Shown here: piece after piece, positions 8,603 to 17,004 of the stretch | Position numbering within the stretch: position 1 is the stretch's first letter | Layout: each line of letters opens with the position of its first letter | NCBI GenBank assembly: GCA_016712715.1 | Contig: JADJQM010000002.1 | Span: 310,001 to 374,000, forward strand | Reading direction: 5' to 3' | From: Rhodospirillaceae bacterium | Lineage (GTDB): Bacteria; Pseudomonadota; Alphaproteobacteria; Dongiales; Dongiaceae | Length of the DNA: 64,000 bases | Translations under genes and position numbers: made by a program | Notes under the pieces: model-generated | The model's database searches: none | The model's input: the letters and a program-made list of their open reading frames with translations, nothing else | Told to the model about the DNA's origin: nothing

Positions 8603-9450
8603 GTCGTCTTCTCGTCGCGGTCGCGGCGGTTGATGAGCACCGCCTGCAAGGTGAGAAGCGCCATCATGATGAAGATGACGATGGCGGCGATCGCCGAGCC
8701 GAACGGCCAGTCCCGCGCGGTCAGGAACTGGTCATAGATGAGGTTGCCGATCATCGTCCGTTTGCCGCCGCCCAGCAGATCCGGCGTCACGAAATTGCCG
8801 ATCGAGAGCACGAACACGAACACGCTGCCCGCGGCAATGCCTGGCAAGGTGAGCGGAAAGGTCACGCGCCAGAAGGTCATGAGCGGGCTGGCGCCGAGAT
8901 CCGTCGAGGCCTCGCGCAGTTCCGGCGCCAGTTTCGAGATCGAACTGAACAGCGCCAGGATCATGAAAGGCACATAGGCATAGGTGAGGCCGACGATGAT
9001 GGCAAAATCGTTATAGAGCAGCGGCAGCGGCGCATCGATCAATCCCAGCCCGATGAGCGACCGGTTGATCAGCCCCTCGCCGTTCAACAGCACCATCCAG
9101 GCATAGGTGCGGATGAGGTAATTGCTCCAGAGCGGCAGCATCACCAGGATGAGGAGTGCCATCTGCCGGCGCTTGGGGCTAAGGGCGATGCAGTAGGCAG
9201 CGGGATAGCCCAGCGCCAAGGAGATGAGCGTGGTGATGCCGGCGACGCGCGCGGAGTTCCAGAAGATCTCGCCATAGAGCGGGTCGATCGCGCGGACATA
9301 ATTCTCGAAGGTGAAGACGTAATCGATGCCGCCATAGATGCCGCGCTCGAAGAACGAGTTCACCAGCAGCAGGGCGCAGGGGATGACCAGCAGCGCCATG
9401 ATCCAGGCGATACCCGGCCCCGTCAGCACGATGCGGCGTGAAACAACCAT
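8599..9450 (-). CDS. potB: Polyamine ABC transporter permease PotB
   Basis: The 283-residue permease has six hydrophobic segments and the EAA loop REASTDLGASPLMTFWRVTFP. The conserved segment GNFVTPDLLGGGKRTMIGNL is the PotB/PotH signature near the last membrane helices. It forms the heterodimeric channel with PotC. A strong hairpin at 9471-9501 separates it from the binding-protein gene, which probably lets potD be made in excess. Confidence 0.92.
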   Translation of the reverse strand: MVVSRRIVLTGPGIAWIMALLVIPCALLLVNSFFERGIYGGIDYVFTFENYVRAIDPLYGEIFWNSARVAGITTLISLALGYPAAYCIALSPKRRQMALLILVMLPLWSNYLIRTYAWMVLLNGEGLINRSLIGLGLIDAPLPLLYNDFAIIVGLTYAYVPFMILALFSSISKLAPELREASTDLGASPLMTFWRVTFPLTLPGIAAGSVFVFVLSIGNFVTPDLLGGGKRTMIGNLIYDQFLTARDWPFGSAIAAIVIFIMMALLTLQAVLINRRDRDEKTT

Positions 9451-9470
9451 CTTGATCCCGACAACAGAAA

Positions 9471-9501
9471 ATGGCGGGGCTCAGGCCTTGAGCCCCGCCA
9501 T
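9471..9501 (-). terminator. Intercistronic hairpin between potD and potB
   Basis: A perfect 13-base-pair stem (ATGGCGGGGCTCA with TGAGCCCCGCCAT) encloses a five-base loop. On the minus strand it is followed by TTTTCTGTTG. It lies in the 64-base gap between potD and potB. It could act as a partial terminator or as a 3' stabiliser of a short potD transcript, a common way to raise binding-protein levels over permease levels. Confidence 0.65.
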
Positions 9502-9514
9502 GCAACGAGAAGGC

Positions 9515-10561
9515 TTAGTTTGCGCTGGTGATCTCGGTCACCGTCTTCGACCAGAGCTTCTGGCCCTCGCCGAGGTCACGCAGCTGCTCGAACTTCAGCA
9601 GCTCCGCGGGCGACAGGGCCAGGTTCGGATATTGCTCGATCAGCTTCGGGTCGAGCGCGTCCATGGCCGCCTTGTTCGGCACCTTGTAGAGGATGTTCTC
9701 CGCCACCCAGCGATGGACTTCCGGCTTCAGCACATAGTTGATGAAGGCTTCCGCCGCCGCCTTGTTCTCGGAGGCCGAGGTCACCACCATCGTGTCGACC
9801 CACATGTCGCTGCCTTCCTTGGGGATGACATATTTGATCTGCGCGTTTTCGGCGATGCCGTAATTGCACCAGCCGTCCCAGGCCTCGACCATCGACGCCT
9901 CGCCCGAAACCAGCTTCTGGTAGAAGGTGGTGTCGTCATAGGTCAGCAGCGTCTTCTTGGTCTCGATGAGCTGCGCTTTGGCGGCGGCGATCTCGTCTTC
10001 CTTGACCGTGTTGATCGAATAGCCCAGCGCCAGGAGCGCCGGCATCATCAGCCAACGATCGGTCGCCAGCATGGTGGTCTTGCCCTTCAGCGCATCCGTG
10101 GGCTTCAGGAGATCGTTCCAGCTGCTGGGCGCCGTGGTGACCACGTCGCTGCGATAGCAGAGGCCCGTGGTGCCCCAGGCATAGGGCACCGAATATTTGA
10201 GGCCCTCGTCATGGCTGAGCTTCATCGCCTCAGGGTACAGATTGGCGAGGTTCGGAATGTTGCCATGGTCGAGATCGGCGGCGAGGCCCAGCTTGTGGAG
10301 CGCTTCGCCGAACTGGCCGGAGACGAACAGGACGTCATAGCCCTTGCCGCCCGAGGCCACGACCTTGCCCATGATCTCTTCATTGGTGGCATGGACCGTC
10401 ATTTCCGCGGCGATGCCGGTTTCCTTGGTGAAGTTCTCCAGCAATTCCTTCGGCATATAGCCATCCCAGTTCGAGATGACGATCTTGCCTTCGGCGAAAG
10501 CGGCGCTGCTCAGCGTCGCCAGGATCGCGCAAACGCCCAATCCCAATGTCTTGCGCATCAT
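9515..10561 (-). CDS. potD: Periplasmic polyamine-binding protein
   Basis: The 348-residue protein starts with a signal peptide (MMRKTLGLGVCAILATLSSAAFA). The mature N-terminus, KIVISNWDGYMPKELLENF, is the usual opening of PotD/PotF-type binding proteins. VPYAWGTTGLCYRSD and the aromatic-rich AWDGWCNYG are typical ligand-pocket segments. It is the first gene of the first polyamine operon and should deliver substrate to PotBC. It differs clearly from the lipoprotein PotD at 26738-27913, so the two transporters probably differ in ligand. Confidence 0.9.
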   Translation of the reverse strand: MMRKTLGLGVCAILATLSSAAFAEGKIVISNWDGYMPKELLENFTKETGIAAEMTVHATNEEIMGKVVASGGKGYDVLFVSGQFGEALHKLGLAADLDHGNIPNLANLYPEAMKLSHDEGLKYSVPYAWGTTGLCYRSDVVTTAPSSWNDLLKPTDALKGKTTMLATDRWLMMPALLALGYSINTVKEDEIAAAKAQLIETKKTLLTYDDTTFYQKLVSGEASMVEAWDGWCNYGIAENAQIKYVIPKEGSDMWVDTMVVTSASENKAAAEAFINYVLKPEVHRWVAENILYKVPNKAAMDALDPKLIEQYPNLALSPAELLKFEQLRDLGEGQKLWSKTVTEITSAN

Positions 10562-10655
10562 TTTTGGCCTCCCTGTTTGGCACGAGCGGAACAGCTCTTC
10601 CGGCCTCGGCAGGGTCTAGCATCATGGGTCGCGCTGGAGGCCGTCAACAGAAAAA

Positions 10656-10679
10656 TGAAAAATCAGTTGACTATTTTCA
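10656..10679. promoter_or_regulatory. Candidate operator between potD and the XRE-cupin regulator
   Basis: An inverted repeat, TGAAAAAT-N8-TATTTTCA, lies in an AT-rich patch of the 196-base gap between the divergent potD and regulator genes. A TTGACT element (10667-10672) inside it could be the -35 box of the regulator promoter. Its place, symmetry and base content fit a binding site for the neighbouring XRE-cupin protein. This is inference. Confidence 0.35.
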
Positions 10680-10757
10680 CTGAAATGTTCTGAACTCCAC
10701 CCTGACGATACCCAGCCAGCCCCAGATCGCCCCTTCATTCACGAACCGATTGCAGGC

Positions 10758-11399
10758 ATGCCAAGAAACGCGCCGAAACCGACCGCCGCCAAGCGGATAA
10801 CAGCCAAGCCCCCGATCAAATCCGGCGTGCCGCCGACCAAGATCGCCGATCTGTGGCTGGGCCAGCACCTGCGCGGCTTGCGCAAGATGCACGATCTGTC
10901 GCTGGAACAGCTGGCCGGGCGCTGCGGCCTCTCCGTAGGCGCATTGTCCCAGATCGAGCGCGGCATCACCTCGCCCACCATGCGGTCGCTCCGCCGCCTG
11001 TCCGAAGTCTTCAACGTGCCGATGTCGCAGCTCTTCCACGAGGGCGAGTATCCGCCGGTCGAGGAGCTGGGCCGCATCGTGCGCGCGCAGGGGCGAAGGG
11101 TGCTTTCGCTCAACACCAGCGGTGTGCAGAAGGAACTGCTGACCCCCGCCGCCTCGGGGGCGCTTGAGATCTACCTTGTCACCATCGCGCCCGGCGGCTC
11201 CTCCGGCCCCGAGCTCTACACCCACAAGGGCGAGGAAGGCGGCTATGTCATGGAAGGCGAGATGCTGCTGGAGGTGGAGGACCGCACCTTCCACCTGAAG
11301 ACCGGCGATTCCTTCCGCTTCAAAAGCCAGACCCCGCATCGCTTCGCCAACACCACGAGGAAAGAAACCGTGGTCGTCTGGACCAACGTGGTGGGGTAG
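10758..11399 (+). CDS. XRE-family regulator with C-terminal cupin (PuuR-like)
   Basis: This 213-residue protein has an N-terminal lysine- and proline-rich arm (1-27). A helix-turn-helix of the XRE type follows at about 35-90, containing LSLEQLAGRCGLSVGALSQ and SPTMRSLRRLSEVF. A cupin ligand-binding domain occupies about 125-213 (GEEGGYVMEGEMLLEVE, then HRFANTT). This architecture is that of PuuR, which represses putrescine catabolism. It is divergent from potD and upstream of the amine oxidases, so it probably controls both and is relieved by a polyamine or its breakdown product. Confidence 0.85.
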   Translation: MPRNAPKPTAAKRITAKPPIKSGVPPTKIADLWLGQHLRGLRKMHDLSLEQLAGRCGLSVGALSQIERGITSPTMRSLRRLSEVFNVPMSQLFHEGEYPPVEELGRIVRAQGRRVLSLNTSGVQKELLTPAASGALEIYLVTIAPGGSSGPELYTHKGEEGGYVMEGEMLLEVEDRTFHLKTGDSFRFKSQTPHRFANTTRKETVVVWTNVVG

Positions 11400-11408
11400 T
11401 AAAGTAAC

Positions 11409-11436
11409 GTCATGGTCCGCGAAGGCGGACCATGAC
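11409..11436. repeat. REP-like palindrome, copy 2
   Basis: A perfect 12-base-pair stem, GTCATGGTCCGC with GCGGACCATGAC, encloses a GAAG loop and is followed by GAAATG. The same GGTCCGC...GCGGACCATGACGAAATG unit occurs at 4680-4706. It lies nine bases after the regulator stop and may also act as a 3' stabiliser. Confidence 0.75.
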
Positions 11437-11491
11437 GAAATGACTGCAACCACACTAGCCGCCATCACGCCCCTCCGCTAATCTCGCGCCC

Positions 11492-12733
11492 ATGCAAACA
11501 TCCTGCGATCTTGTCATCATCGGCGCGGGTGCTGCCGGTCTCGCCGCCGCCGATGCCGCGGCCAAGGCCGGGCTCCATGTCGAATTGCTGGAGGCGATGG
11601 ATCGCATCGGCGGTCGCGCCTTTACCGATACAGCGAGCCTGCCCGCCCCCTTCGACCATGGCTGTCAGTGGTTGCATTCCGCCAGCATCAACCCGTTCCG
11701 GGAGGAGGCCGACAAGCACGGCTTCCGCTACTGGACTGACCCGTTCCAGATCCGCATCCATGACGGCAAAGGATGGCTGGACGATGAGGCGAATGAGCAA
11801 TACGCGGCCTTTTCCGACGCGACTTCCGACCAGATTGATGCAGCCGCTTTGGCCGGTAACGATGGCGCGGCGGCAGCCTTCATCGACCGGAACAATCCCT
11901 GGGCACAGCTCTTCGCACGCAATTACGCGGGCATTCTCGCCGTAGCGCCGGAGCGTTCCGCGACCTATGACAGCGGTCGCTACACCGATACCGACGAGGA
12001 TTGGCCGATCGAAAACGGCTATGGCGCCCTCATCGCCGCCACCTACGCCCATGTACCGGTCCATCTCAATTGCCCAGTGCAGTCGGTCGACTGGAGCAGA
12101 GCAGAGATCATGGTTGGCACGGCCAACGGCGTGGTCCTCTGCCGCGCCGTCCTAGTGACGGTACCAATCCCGGCCCTGAAAGCCGGCCGCCTCAAATTCT
12201 CCCCGCAGCTTCCCGGCTGGAAGTGCCACGCCCTCGACCGTATCGAGATGGGCTATGCCGAAAAGGTGGGATTCTGGCTGAAGCGCGATCCCTGCCCCGA
12301 CATCGGCATGCATTACGCCATGCTGAACGGGCCCGAAGCACCCGACGCCGCCTTCCTGGTAAAGCCCTATGGCAGACCGATGATCACCTTCTTCGCCGGC
12401 GCCGATTATGCCCGCGACCTGTTCGCTCAGGGCGAAGAGGTGGCCATCGCCGCGGCAAGAAAGCTGCTGGGCGATACGTTCGGTGCCGATATCGCGGGCG
12501 ATATCGTCACGGCCAAGGCGACGCAATGGGTTGCCAATCCCTGGGTGGGCGGCGGCTATTCGTCACTGAAGCCCGGCGGCGGCGAAGCGCGGGCAGATCT
12601 TGCAAAGCCCATCGACAACCGCCTGTTCTTTGCCGGCGAAGCTACCTCGCCGGATGCCTTCACCACCGCCCATGGTGCCCGCCAGAGCGGTCTCGATGCG
12701 GTCAAGGCCATCGCCCAGGCACTCGCCGGCTAG
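11492..12733 (+). CDS. Flavin-containing amine oxidase, copy 1
   Basis: The 413-residue protein is a MAO/polyamine-oxidase-type flavoenzyme. Its N-terminal FAD motif is DLVIIGAGAAGLAAADAAAK followed by ELLEAMDRIGGRAFT. The C-terminal FAD segment reads LFFAGEATSPDAFTTAHG. It is shorter than typical MAO proteins but complete at both ends. It has no signal peptide. It is closely related to the next gene, and the bases just before the two starts are also nearly identical, so the pair arose by tandem duplication. Polyamine oxidation is inferred from the family and its neighbours. Confidence 0.87.
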   Translation: MQTSCDLVIIGAGAAGLAAADAAAKAGLHVELLEAMDRIGGRAFTDTASLPAPFDHGCQWLHSASINPFREEADKHGFRYWTDPFQIRIHDGKGWLDDEANEQYAAFSDATSDQIDAAALAGNDGAAAAFIDRNNPWAQLFARNYAGILAVAPERSATYDSGRYTDTDEDWPIENGYGALIAATYAHVPVHLNCPVQSVDWSRAEIMVGTANGVVLCRAVLVTVPIPALKAGRLKFSPQLPGWKCHALDRIEMGYAEKVGFWLKRDPCPDIGMHYAMLNGPEAPDAAFLVKPYGRPMITFFAGADYARDLFAQGEEVAIAAARKLLGDTFGADIAGDIVTAKATQWVANPWVGGGYSSLKPGGGEARADLAKPIDNRLFFAGEATSPDAFTTAHGARQSGLDAVKAIAQALAG

Positions 12734-12787
12734 CATCATCTTTGCTACCTCTAGCCGCCATCATTTCCCTCGGCTAATCTCGCGCCC

Positions 12788-14026
12788 ATGCAAACCTCAT
12801 GTGATCTCGTCATCATCGGGGCCGGCGCTGCCGGTCTTGCCGCCGCCAAGGCAGCCCTTGCCGCCGGGCTCAATGTTGAGGTCGTGGAAGCTGCTTCGCG
12901 CATCGGCGGACGCGGCTTTACCGACACGACCAGCTTTCCCGCCCCCTTCGACATGGGCTGCCAATGGCTCCATGCCGCCAGCATCAACCCCTATACCCAA
13001 ATCGCCGACCGGCTCGGCATCCGCTATCGCCGCTACAATTTCAACTACCGCATCCATGACGGCACCTGGTGGCTGAACGACCAGTTGGTGGCCGAGTTCA
13101 GCCGTGACCTCGGCAGCTTTTATGACCGTGTCGCACAGGCCGGAAATGACGGAAAGGATGTGCCGGCAGCCGATTTCCTGGCGCAGGATGCGCCCTGGAC
13201 CCCGCTGATCCGCCGCGCCTATACCGGCTACATGGCAGCAGGCCCTGAAGCCGTCTCGACCTACGACACATCCCGCTTCCGCTTCACCGAGGAAGATTGG
13301 CCGGTCGAGGATGGCTATGGCACCCTCATCGAGCGCGACGGGGAAGACCTCGAGGTCAACCTCAACTGCCCGGTGAAATCCATCGATTGGGGCGAAAAGG
13401 AGATCATGGTCGGCACCGCCAAGGGCATGATCTTCTGCCGCGCCGTGCTGGTCACCGTCTCGATCGCCGTGCTGCGGGCCGAGCGCATCAAATTCTTTCC
13501 CCTGTTGCCCGATTGGAAGCAGAGCGCCATCGGGCGCATCGAGATGGGCCATGCGGAAAAGGTCGGCCTGTGGCTGAAGCGCGATGTCTTCGCCGGCCTC
13601 GATCCCCACTTCGCCATGCTGAACTGGGAAGGTGCCCCTACCGCCGGCTTCTTCATGCGCCCCTTCGAGCGGCCGATGGCGACGCTCTTCACCAGCGGCG
13701 ATTTCGCCCGCGATCTCTTCGCGCAAGGGCCGGACGCCGCCATTGCCGAGGCGAAATCCCTCCTCGCCAAAGTGTGCGGCGCCGACATTTTGAAAGAGAT
13801 CACCACCGCCAAGGCGACCGGCTGGGGCACCGATCCCCTGCATCTCGGTGCCTATTCGGTGCTGACGCCCGGCGGCGGCGAGGCGCGGGCGGAGCTTGCC
13901 CAGCCCGTCGACGACCGGCTGTTCTTCGCGGGCGAAGCCACCTCGCCCGACGGCTTCTCGACCGCACACGGCGCCTATAACAGCGGTGTCGCTGCCATCG
14001 ATGCCATCAAGCGCGCGCTTGCGTGA
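12788..14026 (+). CDS. Flavin-containing amine oxidase, copy 2
   Basis: This 412-residue paralogue of the preceding oxidase shares the opening MQTSCDLVIIGAGAAGLAAA, the DxGCQWLHxASINP segment and the closing FFAGEATSPDGFSTAHGAY. The middle part (about residues 70-150) differs most, which is where substrate-facing residues lie in this fold. The two copies could therefore act on different amines. It is followed 57 bases later by a cupin gene on the same strand. Confidence 0.87.
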   Translation: MQTSCDLVIIGAGAAGLAAAKAALAAGLNVEVVEAASRIGGRGFTDTTSFPAPFDMGCQWLHAASINPYTQIADRLGIRYRRYNFNYRIHDGTWWLNDQLVAEFSRDLGSFYDRVAQAGNDGKDVPAADFLAQDAPWTPLIRRAYTGYMAAGPEAVSTYDTSRFRFTEEDWPVEDGYGTLIERDGEDLEVNLNCPVKSIDWGEKEIMVGTAKGMIFCRAVLVTVSIAVLRAERIKFFPLLPDWKQSAIGRIEMGHAEKVGLWLKRDVFAGLDPHFAMLNWEGAPTAGFFMRPFERPMATLFTSGDFARDLFAQGPDAAIAEAKSLLAKVCGADILKEITTAKATGWGTDPLHLGAYSVLTPGGGEARAELAQPVDDRLFFAGEATSPDGFSTAHGAYNSGVAAIDAIKRALA

Positions 14027-14083
14027 CGGCGGCTGTCCGCGTATCAACCGGCGGCAACACATAACATCAGCAGGGAGCACATC

Positions 14084-14464
14084 ATGGCATCGAAGAAACT
14101 CGTCCGCATGTCGAAGGACGGCCCCGCGGGCAAGGGCCTGAAGCAGGGTGGCGTCACCACCTTGGGCAAGGTCATCGCCGGCAATCCGGTCGAATCCGCC
14201 CATAACTATTTCACCGACAAGTCCGGCAAGTTCATGACCGGCGTCTGGGAATGCCAGAAGGGCACGCTGAAGCTCGGTTCCTACCCGTTCGACGAATTCT
14301 GCCACATCCTCGCTGGCGAGGTGCACATCACCGACCAGCGCGGCAACACCGAGATCTTCAAGAAGGGCGACACCTTCAGCATCGCCAAGGGCTTCAAGGG
14401 CACCTGGCACATGCCCAGGACGGTACGGAAGTTCTACACGATCTATCTCGACAAGGCGGCGTAA
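14084..14464 (+). CDS. Small cupin-domain protein (DUF861-type), third copy
   Basis: The 126-residue cupin has FDEFCHILAGEVHITDQRG and the tail TWHMPRTVRKFYTIYL, matching the two minus-strand cupins at 4710-5451. A clear AGGGAG ribosome site precedes the ATG. It has a lysine-rich N-terminus that the others lack. It follows the duplicated amine oxidases and is closed by a strong terminator. The third member of this family near amine oxidation genes strengthens the link between the cupins and the pathway. Confidence 0.8.
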   Translation: MASKKLVRMSKDGPAGKGLKQGGVTTLGKVIAGNPVESAHNYFTDKSGKFMTGVWECQKGTLKLGSYPFDEFCHILAGEVHITDQRGNTEIFKKGDTFSIAKGFKGTWHMPRTVRKFYTIYLDKAA

Positions 14465-14491
14465 CGCGCGGGTTTCCGCGCGGTTTCGAGG

Positions 14492-14521
14492 GGGGCGCAG
14501 GCGCAAGTCTGCGCCCCTTTT
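14492..14521 (+). terminator. Rho-independent terminator after the cupin gene
   Basis: A perfect nine-base-pair stem, GGGGCGCAG with CTGCGCCCC, has an eight-base loop and is followed directly by TTTT. It ends the amine-oxidase and cupin transcript. Confidence 0.8.
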
Positions 14522-14593
14522 GCGTTACCGCCGGCCGGTGATAGAGTTGGCCCCAGGGGACCGACGCATAGATCCAGGGAACATATCGCGGCC

Positions 14594-16885
14594 ATGAAAG
14601 CGCTTTACGGTTTCATCGTGCCGCTGCTGCTGCTGTTTGCCGCCATTGTCTTGCGCGTCAATGATCCGGCGCAGGTCCAGCAGGTCCGCAACCTGGTGTT
14701 CGACTCGTACCAGCGCCTCGACCCACGTCCCTATGACCCGAGCTTGCCGGTGCGCATCGCCGACATCGACGAGGAGAGTCTGGACAAATTCGGGCAATGG
14801 CCCTGGTCACGCGCGCAGATAGCCCTGATTCTCGACCGGCTGCGCGAGCTGGGCGCTGCCACGGTCGCGATCGACGTCATGATGGTGGAGCCCGACCGCA
14901 CATCGCCGCGCGCCATCGCCCGGAACCTTCCGCAGACCGCCGATTTCGAATCGGCACGCCTTCTCATGGGGACCCTGCCCGACCCCGATCAGCAATTGGC
15001 CGAGGCTATGACGCGGATACCCACCATCCTGCCCTTTGCCATGGTCTGGGAGGATCCGCGCCGACTGCAGGCCAGGCCGGCATCCAAGGCAGGGTTTGTC
15101 TACCAGCGTAACGACGAGACGGGCGATCCGGAGCGCTACATGCAGCGCCTTCCCTATTGGGTGACCTCGCTCGATATCCTGCAGGAAGTGGCGGCCGGGG
15201 TCGGCAGCGTCAACACCAATCCGGACAATGATGGCGTCACCCGGCATGTGCCTCTGTTCATGAAGGTGCCTGATCTCAAGCCGCATCCCAGCGAGCGCAA
15301 CGACCCCTGGTACTGGCGGGAACTCCCTTATCGCGGCTCTCTCGCCATGGAGGCTTTGCGCGTGGCCCAGGGTGGCACGACCTATCAAATCAAGATGTCC
15401 GGCGCCAACCAGGAGGATTTTTTTGGCAGCGATCTCGGCATCGCCAAGGTTCGCGTTGGTCAGATCACGGCACCGACCGCCAGCGACGGATCCCTGCTGC
15501 TCTACGATTCAGGCCATAAAGCCGAGCGCTTCTTTTCCCTGGCTGACATCTGGGATGTGGATTTTGATGCAACTCAGGTGACCGGGCGCATCATCTTCAT
15601 CGGCACATCGGTTCAGGGATTGCGCGATCAGAAGCCGACACCGCTCGACCCCGTCATGGCCGGCGTCGAAATTCACGCGCAGATCGCCGAGCAGCTTATG
15701 GCCGGTCAGTATCTCTCCAGGCCCTATTGGGCCGATGTCGCGGAAGAGGCCACCCTGGTCACTTTCGGCCTCATCCTCATCTTCCTGGCCCAGGGCCGGG
15801 CCGCCCTCTTCGGCCTGATCGTCGCGACCGTTGCAATCGTCGGCTCATTCGGAAGTTCGTATTATCTCTTCAAAAGTCGCGGCTTCCTGCTCGACCCGCT
15901 TTACCCGGCCGGGATTGCCTTCTTCATCTTCGTGGCTGCGACGCTCATCGGCTTCATCCGGACCGAGCGGGAGAAGGCTCATGTGCGCGGGGCGTTCTCG
16001 CGTTATCTGTCGCCGATCCTCGTCGACCAGCTCTCGAAGAACCCCGAGAAGCTGAAACTGGGCGGCGAATTGCGCGAGTTGACCGTCATGTTCAGCGATA
16101 TCCGCGGCTTCACCAAGCTTTCGGAAGGGCTCGATCCACAGCGCCTCACGACCGTCATCAACTCTTTCCTCACCCCCATGACCCGCGTCATCCAGAACCG
16201 CCAGGGCACGATCGATAAATATATCGGCGATTGCATCATGGCCTTCTGGAACGCGCCGATCGACGTCGAACCCCATGGCCGCATGGCGATCCTCGCTGCC
16301 TATGACATGCGCGCCGAACTAGTCCGCATCAACCAGCGCTTTGCCGAGGAAGCCGCCAGGACCGGCGACAAGCTCATCGAGATCCGGATCGGCATGGGCC
16401 TCAATTCCGGCATCTGCTGCGTCGGCAATATGGGTTCCGACCAGCGCTTCGACTATTCGGTGCTGGGCGACACGGTCAACACCGCCTCGCGCCTCGAAAG
16501 CCTGTCGCCGGCCTATTTCGTCGACCTCGTCATCGGCGAGGAGACGGCGCTCACCGTTCCCGACTTCGCCCTCCTCGAACTCGACCAGGTGCGGGTGAAA
16601 GGCAAGAACGTGCCGGTGCGCATCTATACCGGGCTTGGCGACGAGCGTGTGGCAAAGAGCAACAGCTTTCAGGCCCTGAAAGGCGTCCATGATGCGATGC
16701 TGGCCGCCTATCGCGGCCAGGCCTGGTCGGCGGCCAGGGCATCGCTGGCCTTGGCCCGCGAGGCTGCGCCCGAGACGCTCGCCAAGTTCTACGACATGTA
16801 CGAAGTCCGCATCGCGGAATATGTCGCGGTGCCACCGCCGGAAGATTGGGACGGCGTCTATGTGGCGACGACCAAGGGCGGGTAA
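14594..16885 (+). CDS. CHASE2-domain adenylate/guanylate cyclase (class III)
   Basis: The 763-residue protein has a first membrane helix at about 5-22. A periplasmic CHASE2 sensor follows at about 30-360 (VRIADIDEESLDKFGQWPW, then AAVAIDVMMVEPD-like text), then two or three membrane helices at about 385-460. The class III cyclase domain lies at about 490-680. Metal-binding aspartates lie in FSDIRGFTKLSE and KYIGDCIMAFW, and the base/transition-state region reads YSVLGDTVNTASRLE. It should make cAMP (or cGMP) in response to an envelope signal. It is monocistronic here. A cyclic-nucleotide-binding protein at 38044-38496 could be one receiver. Confidence 0.9.
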   Translation: MKALYGFIVPLLLLFAAIVLRVNDPAQVQQVRNLVFDSYQRLDPRPYDPSLPVRIADIDEESLDKFGQWPWSRAQIALILDRLRELGAATVAIDVMMVEPDRTSPRAIARNLPQTADFESARLLMGTLPDPDQQLAEAMTRIPTILPFAMVWEDPRRLQARPASKAGFVYQRNDETGDPERYMQRLPYWVTSLDILQEVAAGVGSVNTNPDNDGVTRHVPLFMKVPDLKPHPSERNDPWYWRELPYRGSLAMEALRVAQGGTTYQIKMSGANQEDFFGSDLGIAKVRVGQITAPTASDGSLLLYDSGHKAERFFSLADIWDVDFDATQVTGRIIFIGTSVQGLRDQKPTPLDPVMAGVEIHAQIAEQLMAGQYLSRPYWADVAEEATLVTFGLILIFLAQGRAALFGLIVATVAIVGSFGSSYYLFKSRGFLLDPLYPAGIAFFIFVAATLIGFIRTEREKAHVRGAFSRYLSPILVDQLSKNPEKLKLGGELRELTVMFSDIRGFTKLSEGLDPQRLTTVINSFLTPMTRVIQNRQGTIDKYIGDCIMAFWNAPIDVEPHGRMAILAAYDMRAELVRINQRFAEEAARTGDKLIEIRIGMGLNSGICCVGNMGSDQRFDYSVLGDTVNTASRLESLSPAYFVDLVIGEETALTVPDFALLELDQVRVKGKNVPVRIYTGLGDERVAKSNSFQALKGVHDAMLAAYRGQAWSAARASLALAREAAPETLAKFYDMYEVRIAEYVAVPPPEDWDGVYVATTKGG

Positions 16886-16894
16886 GTCCAAGAA

Positions 16895-16996
16895 CCCCTC
16901 ACCCCAACCCCTCTCCCCGGAGGGGCGAGGGGCTTTAGAGCGCGCTCGCTGGAAAGTCCCTCGCCCCGCTTGCGGGGAGAGGGTCGGGGTAAGGGG
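16895..16996. repeat. Intergenic inverted repeat of the CCCCTCACCCC type
   Basis: An imperfect inverted repeat of about 23 bases per arm (CCCCTCACCCCAACCCC... pairing with ...GGTCGGGGTAAGGGG) encloses further short stems. It lies between the convergent cyclase and phoB genes and probably ends transcripts from both sides. Elements with this look are scattered through many alphaproteobacterial genomes. Confidence 0.65.
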
Positions 16997-17004
16997 CGCT
17001 TAAC

